This document shows, piece after piece, positions 56,938 to 64,000 of a stretch of DNA of 64,000 nt. Position numbers and translations under genes: made by a program. The stretch is from Elephas maximus indicus. Lineage: Eukaryota; Chordata; Mammalia; Proboscidea; Elephantidae. Under the pieces are notes generated by a model that worked only from the letters and a program-made list of their open reading frames with translations, did not search any database and had not been told where the DNA came from. The stretch lies in contig NC_064822.1 in NCBI RefSeq assembly GCF_024166365.1, positions 103,598,823 to 103,662,822 of the forward strand, written 5' to 3'. Each line of letters opens with the position of its first letter. The first letter of the stretch is position 1.

Positions 56938-57142
56938 TACAAAAAACCATTGTCTTCGAGTTGATTCTGACTCATAGCGATCCCATAGAACAGAGTAGAA
57001 CTGAACCATAGGGTTTCCAAGGTTGTAACCTTTACGGAAGCAGACTGCCACATCTTTCTCCTGTGGAATAAATGGTGGATTCAAATCGCCAACCTTTTGG
57101 TTAGCAGCCAAGTGCATAAACCACTGCACCATTAGGGCTCCT
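56938..57142 (-). mobile_element. AfroSINE, long form
   Basis: Reverse strand, flanked by a perfect 14-bp target duplication TGCAATTAAGTGAA (56924-56937 and 57143-57156). Contains the extra middle piece (GACTGCCACATCTTTCTCC). Confidence 0.92.
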
Positions 57143-57420
57143 TGCAATTAAGTGAAAGGTGCATTAAAAGAGGTAGAAATTACTGAATTTACTTAATATT
57201 AGTTTGCATTTTTTTCAAGTTTCCTTGACAAACTCACTTTGTTCCAATGGTCAGTTATGAAGACTTTTCATCTGGCTATTAAAATTTTTTTTTTTTAATA
57301 GTATCTCACAAAAGAGGATTCTTCTCTATTGGTTCTCCAGAAAACTCTAAAAGTATTATCATCCTCCACAGACAATAGGGTATTCAAGGCCTGCTTTGCT
57401 TTCTTTGGCCTAAGGTAAGG

Positions 57421-59480
57421 CATCATTTCTTCCATTCACTTCAGCTACTCTACATTCAAGAGCAACTTTCAGAGTCTATTCTGGCATATATTTTGTTATT
57501 TTTTTCCCTTCCTGTCTTTTTAATTACCTCCTGCTTTCTTTGTCTATTGTGGCCTTGATGTCATTCCACAACTCAAGTGGTCATTAGCATTCAATGTGTC
57601 AAAGCTATTCTTGAGATGGTCTCTAGATTCAGATAGTTAAAGTGAAAGGAAGAAATGATGAAGTAAAAGAGCTGAACAGAAGATTTCAAAGGGTAGCTCA
57701 AGAAGACAAAGTATTATAATGAAATGTGCATAGACCTGGACAGAAAATGCAAAGAGAAGAACACACTCAGCATTTCTCAAGCTGAAAGAACTGAAGGAAA
57801 AATTTAAACCTCGAGTTGCAATATTGAAGGATTCTATGGGGAAAATATTAAAAGATGAAGGAAGCATCAAAAGAAGATAGAAGGAATACAGAGTGTCACC
57901 TTGCCAAAAGGAATTGGCCGACGTTCAACCATTTCAGGAGTTAGCATGTGATCAAGAGCTAATGGTACTGAAAGAAGAGGTCCAAGCTGCACTGAAGGCA
58001 TTGGTAAAAAACCAAGGCTCCAGGAACTGACAGAATACCAATTGAGATGTTTCAACAAATGGATACAGCGCTGGAAACACTCACATCTCTATACCAAGAA
58101 ATTTGGAAGACAGCTAGATGACCAACCTGCCAGAAGAGATCCATATTTGTACTCATCCCAAAGAAAGGTGATACAACAGAATGTGGAAATTATCCAACAA
58201 TATCTTACTATCACACACAAGTAAAATTTTCCTGAAGATCATTCAAAAGCAGCTGCAGCAGTACATCAACATGGAACTGCCAGAAATTCAAGCCAGATTC
58301 AGAAGGGGATGTGGAACAAGGGAAATTATTGCTGATGTCAAATGGATCCTGGCTGAAAGCAGAGAACACCAGAAAGATGCTTACCTGTGTTTTATTGACT
58401 GTGCAAAAACATTCAACTGTGTGGATCATAACAAATTATGGGTAAAATTGCAAAGAATGGGAATTCCAGAACACTTCATTGTGCTCATCAGGAACCTGTG
58501 CATAGATCAAGAGGCAGTCATTCAAACAGAACAAGGGGATGCTGTGTGGTTTAAAGTCAGGAAAGGTGTATGTCAGGGTTGTGTCCTTTCACCATTCTTA
58601 TTCAATCTGTATGCTAAGCAAATAGTCCAAGAAGCTGCACTACATGAAGAAGAATGGGGCTTGAGGACTGGAGGAAGACTCATTAACAACCTGAGATATG
58701 TAGATGACACAACCTTTCTTGCGGAAAGTGAAAACAACTTGAAGCACTTACTGATGAAGATAAAAGACCATAGCCTTTACTATGGAATACACTTCAATAT
58801 AAAGAAAACAAAAGCCCTCACCACTGGACCAGTAAGCAACATCATGATAAATGGAGGAAAGATTGAAGTTGTCAAGGATTTCAGTTTACTTGGATCCACA
58901 AGAAACACCCATGGCAAGAGCAGTCAGAAAATCAAAAAAGGCATTGCATTGGGCAAATCTGTTGCAAAAGACCTCTTTAAAGTGTTGAAAAGCAAAGATG
59001 TCACCTTGAAGACTAAGGTGTGCCTGACCCAAACCATGGTGTTTTCTATCACCTCGTATGCATGCAAAAGCTGAACAATGAATAAGAAAGGCCGAAGAAG
59101 AATTGACAGCTTTGAATTGTGGTGTTGGAGAAGAATATTGAATATACCATGGACTGCCAAAAGAATAAAAAAATCTGTCTTGGATGAAGCAGAACCAGAA
59201 TGCTCCTTAGAAGCAAGGATACGAGATTATGTCTCACATAGTTTGGACATATTATCAGGAGGGATCAGTTCCTGGAGAAGGACATCATGCTTGGTAAATT
59301 ACAGGGTCAGCAAAAAAGAGATAGACCCTCAGCAAGGTGGATTGACACAATGACTGCAACAATGGGCTCAAGCATAACAATGATTGTAACGGTGGTACAG
59401 GACCAGGCAGTATTTCATTCTGTTGTACATAGGGTCACAATGAGTCAGAATTGAGTTGACAGCACCTAACAACAACAACA
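57421..59480 (+). mobile_element. RTE1/BovB-type LINE with 5' inversion
   Basis: 57421-57637 is RTE1 in reverse orientation (compare 47485-47645). From 57638 the element runs forward through the reverse transcriptase and C-terminal region to a CACCTAACAACAACAACAAC end. The inner end of the inverted part and the start of the forward part cover the same element position: both contain GGAAGAAATGATG, on opposite strands. This is the layout expected from twin priming. Confidence 0.8.
58181..59074 (+). pseudogene. RTE1 reverse transcriptase, 297-codon open fragment
   Basis: Carries the palm and thumb of an RTE-class reverse transcriptase: DAYLCFIDCAKTFNCVDH (normally DYAKAFD, so one catalytic Asp position is Asn), KGVCQGCVLSPFLFNLYA, the catalytic box YVDD in NLRYVDDTTFLAES, and LLMKIKDHSLYYGIHFNIKK. 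The upstream 57650-58180 has frameshifts. The C-terminal region continues in another frame at 59078-59353 (GRRRIDSFELWCWRRILNI). It is the longest RTE1 coding remnant in the window. Confidence 0.85.
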
Positions 59481-59507
59481 ACACAATAATCATTAAAAAA
59501 AACAAAA

Positions 59508-59712
59508 AACTAGTTGCCTTTGAGTCAAATCAGACTTATGACAATCCATGTGAGTCAGAGTAAAACTTTGCTCCACAGGATTTTTAATGGTTGATTTTTC
59601 AGAAGTAGATTTTCAGGCCTTTCTTCTGAGGCACCTCTGGGTGGACTCAAACCTCTAACCTTTTGGTTAGCAGCTGAGCACTTTAACCATTTGCACCACC
59701 CAGGAACTCCAC
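59508..59712 (-). mobile_element. AfroSINE-type SINE, variant body
   Basis: Reverse strand, starting TAGTTGCCTTTGAGTCAAAT and ending in the inverted head GCACCACCCAGGAACTCC. It has the same CCTTTCTTCTGAG body as 49004-49131 and follows an RTE1 3' end directly. Confidence 0.8.
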
Positions 59713-60340
59713 GGTTAACAAAATACTAGGTGTAAATAAATGGTCTAATTTTCTAGTCAATAGACAAAATCATTAGGCTGTAGGAAAAAATATCCATGCA
59801 GTTTTCAAAAGATACTTCTAAAACATAAGGACATACAATAATTGAAAATCAAAGAATGGAAAAACACATGAGATAGATAGGGACCAAACTATTATATTAA
59901 TATCAAACACAAAGATGTTATGGGGGAACTTTACAACAGATGAAGTGTATTGCTCATAATTCTAAAAGTCCAGATAACCAGTTAGCAAATATAATTTTAA
60001 AGAGATACCATTGAAAGCAAGCAAAAAAAATAGTACCCAGAAATGTAATGAAATATGTTATATCTTTAAAGAGAAAAATTATTTAAAATATATTAAAGAA
60101 GACCTAACATGTCATAACCAAAGTTCTCCAGAAGCAGATGCTGAGCTGAAGTTTGGGATTCAAGCTGTTTATTAGGAATTAACAGCTATGAAAATAAGAC
60201 AGTAAGCATGGTTGAGCAGAGAGAGGAATTAAACTGTGATACAGACCTGATAAATCTTTGCACAACCCACGGGGAATCTAGAGTGGATATTAACCATCAT
60301 AGTTGTCCCACATCCGTCCAAAGGGCCAGGCATTTACGCC
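59713..60340. other. No gene recognised
   Basis: AT-rich DNA. From about 60120 the text (TTCTCCAGAAGCAGATGCTG) looks repetitive and seems to continue beyond the SINE to about 60780; I could not assign a family. Confidence 0.4.
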
Positions 60341-60519
60341 CTACTGGTGGCACAATGATTAAGAGCTTGATTGCTAACCAAAAGGTCAGCAGTTTGAATC
60401 CACCAGCTGCTCCTTGGAAATCCTTCGGGGCAGTTCTCACCTGTCGTATAGAGTTGCTACGAATCGACGAGTTCACAATGGTTTTGTTTGTTTGTTTTGG
60501 GCTTTACTCAATCAATGTT
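60341..60519 (+). mobile_element. AfroSINE, short form
   Basis: Forward copy: CCCTACTGGTGGCACAATGA head, AACCAAAAGGTCAGCAGTTT, then GAGTTGCTACGAATCGACGA and a GTTTTGTTTGTTTG tail. Confidence 0.9.
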
Positions 60520-61264
60520 ATGGCCTGTCTGTGGAAGGGCGAGGTAGTTCCCTGTAGCTGAGGCTGACCCTGAAGGACCTGAAGTCTGCCCAGTGATCAC
60601 ACTCCCTGCATCTGGATGGCAAGTCCTTCCTTGAAGTGGAATCTGGGTGGTTTAACTCTATCTGCCACAATTCAGAAAAGAGGGCTAGTGGGAGTTACAG
60701 CTCTTGGGCATCTATGAATCTGTGTAGTGTAGAGGAAGAGTTGACAACCTATGTCCCTCAACCATAAACGATATTTATCATCTCCCTCCTCTAAAACTCA
60801 TTAGAGTTTCCTTTCACCATCAGTTAGCACTTCTGCTGAATGATCCAAAATTTCATGCCTGAGGCATCTGAGATCTTCATTTCTATGCCTTTATGTAAAT
60901 GTGGCTTCTGTAACTGCAGCACCAACAGACACCCCAGTGACCTTTTGAGTGGCATAATTTTCCTCCATTACCCTGATTATATAGCAACAACCCTACCTTT
61001 AGTCTGCATTCTCTTTTCTTTTTTATTTAGCATCCTCCTAGAATCATGGTTAAGATGGACCATTTTCCATGCTTTCTCCCCCTAACGGATTTTTTTTTTT
61101 CCTTTTACAGAGAGTGTAGGTCTTTCAAGGTCCCAGTTTTATGTCCATTGGTCTTCTATCAGACTTCTCACTACATAGACCCAAGGTCTTATCCGCAATG
61201 CTGTTTGATCATCTAAACTTTAGACCCCTGACGTCAAACAGAACTTTTGCAACCATGGAATCTT

Positions 61265-61415
61265 CTACATCTGCACTATCCAATACAGCAACTACTAGCT
61301 TGATGCACCTGTTGAGCACTTAAAATGTAGCTAATGTAACTGAGGAATTGAGTTTATTTAATTTTAATCAATGCCTGTCCCCAAGGTCCACCATATTAGA
61401 CAGTATAGCTCTACA
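61265..61415. mobile_element. Short element with inverted ends (non-autonomous DNA transposon, probable)
   Basis: CTGCACTATCCAATACAG at the left is roughly complementary to ATTAGACAGTATAGCTCT at the right. The middle (GAGCACTTAAAATGTAGC) is familiar from a common mammalian MER-type repeat. Exact family not assigned. Confidence 0.5.
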
Positions 61416-61418
61416 CCA

Positions 61419-61650
61419 GGAATTGGCAAACTTCTGTAAAGGCCCAGATAGAAAATATTTTAGATTTTACAGTCATAGAGTCTCTGTCCCAGCTACTCAC
61501 CTTTGCTGTCTTACTGTCATAGACAATAAGTAAAGCTGTCATAGACAATAAGTAAATTATGGAGCAAGACTGTATTTCTGTAAAGCTTTGTTTACAAAAG
61601 CAGGCAGTGGGCCAAACTTGGTCTGTGGCCATAGTTTGTTAACTCCTGCT
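61419..61650. mobile_element. hAT-like non-autonomous element with inverted ends
   Basis: CAGGAATTGGCAAACTTCT at the left is complementary to AGTTTGTTAACTCCTGCT at the right. The inside (AAGGCCCAGATAGAAAATAT, GTTTACAAAAGCAGGCAGTG) matches a common MER-type repeat. A 20-base segment TGTCATAGACAATAAGTAAA is tandemly doubled at about 61516-61556. Confidence 0.6.
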
Positions 61651-61909
61651 CAAGACCATGCAGATCCATGAATGCCCCAGGTTAGCAGATCATTTAGTGC
61701 TCACTTATCCCCCTGAACTTGGGCTTTTACTTTAATTGTGGCCTCAGAGTATTTCTCTTACTTTCTTTATCAGTTTAAGGTCTTTTTCTTATATCATATC
61801 TGATTGACAAGATATAAAAGTTGCATAACAGTAGTGTTTCAGTACTTCAAGTTCACCACTTTGCTGGAAGCAATCTTTATATTATTTGGTGACACTAGCA
61901 TCCATCAGG

Positions 61910-62630
61910 TCCCTCAAGTTTAAAACATGGATATAACCCTGACTTCTCTCTCTCATTTGCCATAAGCATTCATCAATGGTTAGAACTACTAGTCTTAACT
62001 CTTTATAAGTTCTCCATCTCTTTTGCCATGTCCCTAATTTAGGTCTTCATTAGTTCAGAATCAAATTATAAACAACCTCCTAGTCAATCTCTTTGCCCAC
62101 AGTTCTGCACCCTTCAAATCCATCTTCCATGTGTAAGATAAAGTGCTAAATCTAAAAATGCTAATATGTCTATGTTCTTCAAAACTTAAAACATTTATGC
62201 CTAGCACTTAGGTATCCCAAGTTACTTTATTTAGCACTGTGTGTAAAACCACACATAATCTACCTCTGTCTACCTCTAGGGCCTCATCTCTAATCAATTT
62301 CAGTTTCAAATCACTAAACTTGTGTTTTACCCCCACAGGAATCCTGCTGCTTTTCACTTATTTGAACTTTGTTCATATTATCCACTTGACCACTCATCTT
62401 CCAGCTGCTGAGTAAGAAATGTCATCTGTCTATATTAATATTATGTTGTGCACACTGACATTGCAGTACTTAACATATTGCTTCATTACTGTTCTGTCAT
62501 AGGTCTGACCCTCATTAAGCTGTTGAAATCCCTGTAGGTCGCAGGCTCTTTCATAATTGTAGTCATAATTATCTTTGTAGCTCATTCCAGGCATTCAAAA
62601 GGCCATTGATAAGTAGTTGCCCAGAAAAAA
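61910..62630 (+). mobile_element. Degraded L2 LINE 3' region
   Basis: Weak but ordered matches to the L2 end: CTGACTTCTCTCTCTCATTT, CATAATCTACCTCTGTCTAC, TAGGGCCTCATCTCTAATCA, then CCAGGCATTCAAAAGGCC near the end. No frame remains. Confidence 0.5.
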
Positions 62631-63059
62631 TTTGACTGCCACATGATATGGGCAAATAAATTGTTTACAGACATATGAATTAGGAAATTCAGCTGTATGT
62701 TTCTAAACAGAAGTTAAATTTCTAATTCTATACCAATTTTACAGCCATTAATAAATAAAAAAGAAATGCCATTAAGGTAAAATGAAAATATTGTATCATC
62801 TATATAGTTTCAAGTTTCTTAAGAGTTATGACATTTTATTATGTAATATAAAAGAAGAGCTCCAAATATTCAGCATGACTTGTGACCAAACTCTCATTAC
62901 TGTATTTATAAGCCATCAAGGTTTTGATGGTGCCCCTTGGGAGCTTATACAAATCAATGACTCAAACAGTTTTGTAAAAACCTAACATCTAAGGAGCCCT
63001 CTGAAGCTCTTAATTGTAATTTCAGTATCATAATTGAGATAAAAGTAATCTTGTCAACT

Positions 63060-63215
63060 AAAATATATCTTCAAATAATATATTTATGTATACTATATAC
63101 CATATATTGCATATGATATATGTATATCTTCAACTAATATATGTAATAATATAATGTATATTCAACTAGCATATATACACACACACACATATATATGTAT
63201 GTGTGTATTCTACAA
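63060..63215. repeat. AT-rich and CA/TG simple repeats
   Basis: ATATAT-rich DNA with CACACACACACATATATATG at about 63179-63198, directly before the next L1. Confidence 0.8.
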
Positions 63216-63239
63216 TTAGATGTAGAAAACTAGTTGCCA

Positions 63240-64000
63240 AAAATGTATCATAAACCTACTACACAGTTATGGTAGTCAAAACAGCCTGGTACTGGTACAA
63301 TGAAAGACACATTGACCAATGGAACAGAATCGAAAACCCAGATGTAAATCCATCCACCTACAGTCACCCGATCTTTGGCAAAGATCCAAAGTCCATTAAA
63401 TGGGGAAAAGACAGTCTTTTTAACAAAGGATACTGGCAAAACAAGATATCCACCTGTAAAAAAATGAAACAGGACCCATACCTTATACCATACACAAAAA
63501 CTAATTCAAATTGGATCAAAGACCTAAATTTAAAACCAAAAACTATAACAAACATAGAAGAAAAAATAGGGTCAATGCTAGAGGCACTAATTCAAGGTAT
63601 AAATAGGGTACAAACCATAACTAACAATACACAAACACCAGAAGATAAGCTAGATAACTGGGATCTTCTAAAAACTAAACACTTATGCTCATCAAAAGAC
63701 ATCATCAAAAGAGTAAAAAGAGAGCTAGAGACTTGGGAAAATTTTTTGGCTATGACATGTCTGACAAAGTTCTAATCTCTAAATTCTATAGGAAAATCCA
63801 ATACCTCTACAACAAAAAGACAAATAATTCAATGAAAAAATGGGCAAAGGATATGAACAGACACTTCATCATAGAAGACATTCAAATGCCTAACAGACAT
63901 TTGAGGAAATGCTCATGATCACTAGCGGTTAGAGAAACGCAAATCAAAACTACCAGAAGATACCGTCTCACCCCAACATTACTGGCATATATCAAAACAA
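63240..64000 (+). mobile_element. 5'-truncated L1, ORF2 C-terminal part, runs off the window
   Basis: Begins inside ORF2 (KTAWYWYNERHIDQWNRIEN) and continues to the window edge. 168 codons are open at 63269-63775, then the frame shifts (63685-63918). It is more diverged from the L1s at 37-46 kb than they are from each other, so it is an older subfamily. Confidence 0.88.

Noticed and set aside
6600-60519. Regularly recurring motif TTAACCACTGCACCACCA as a possible CRISPR or regulatory array
   Set aside because: It is the inverted tRNA-like head of scattered SINE copies, with irregular spacing and both orientations.
1-64000. Endogenous retrovirus or other LTR element
   Set aside because: No paired long terminal repeats, primer-binding site, gag, pol or env signature was recognised; the reverse transcriptase frames are L1 or RTE1.

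Overview
The window is mammalian nuclear DNA, very probably from an elephant or a close relative (Proboscidea, Afrotheria). Three things point there: many copies of a tRNA-derived SINE of the Afrotherian AfroSINE type, several copies of an RTE-class LINE of the RTE1/BovB kind whose 3' end matches the SINE tail, and L1 elements with their own 3' UTR. No bacterial, plasmid or viral gene was recognised, and no LTR element.

The host content is a cluster of five olfactory receptor (OR) genes, all on the + strand, each a single coding exon preceded by a conserved splice acceptor: 4645-5568, 13132-14070, 22573-23499, 31664-32620 and 54746-55804. From remembered sequence they belong to the OR8S/OR8T group; the fifth looks like OR8S1 itself, including a long C-terminal tail. 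The first four sit in tandem units of about 8.7-9.6 kb (about 1181-9869, 9870-18670, 18671-28290, 28291-37448). The fifth is an older relative: about 1.7 kb far upstream (51385-53095) and a MIR are shared with the tandem units, but little else. The second and fifth genes look fully intact. The first has lost a piece of TM2 and the arginine of the DRY motif, the third has a 3-residue loss in TM4, and the fourth has DHY in place of DRY.

The four units do not fit one simple branching history. Units 1 and 3 share two insertions upstream of the gene that units 2 and 4 lack; units 1-3 share a downstream L1 that unit 4 lacks, with an apparently empty target site; the coding exons support other pairings again. 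This points to unequal exchange or gene conversion in the array. Unit 1 also holds an 80-bp inverted copy of its own upstream DNA used as filler in a deletion.

Unit 4 is cut off at about 37448 by some 12 kb of nested transposons: a chimeric L1 5' region, a near full-length L1 split by a SINE and by a younger truncated L1 (with a 15-bp target duplication), RTE1 pieces in both orientations, and SINEs. The right end (55805-64000) holds no recognised host gene: RTE1 copies (one with a 5' inversion), SINEs, two short elements with inverted ends, a degraded L2 and another truncated L1. Family names come from memory of consensus sequences, not from a search.
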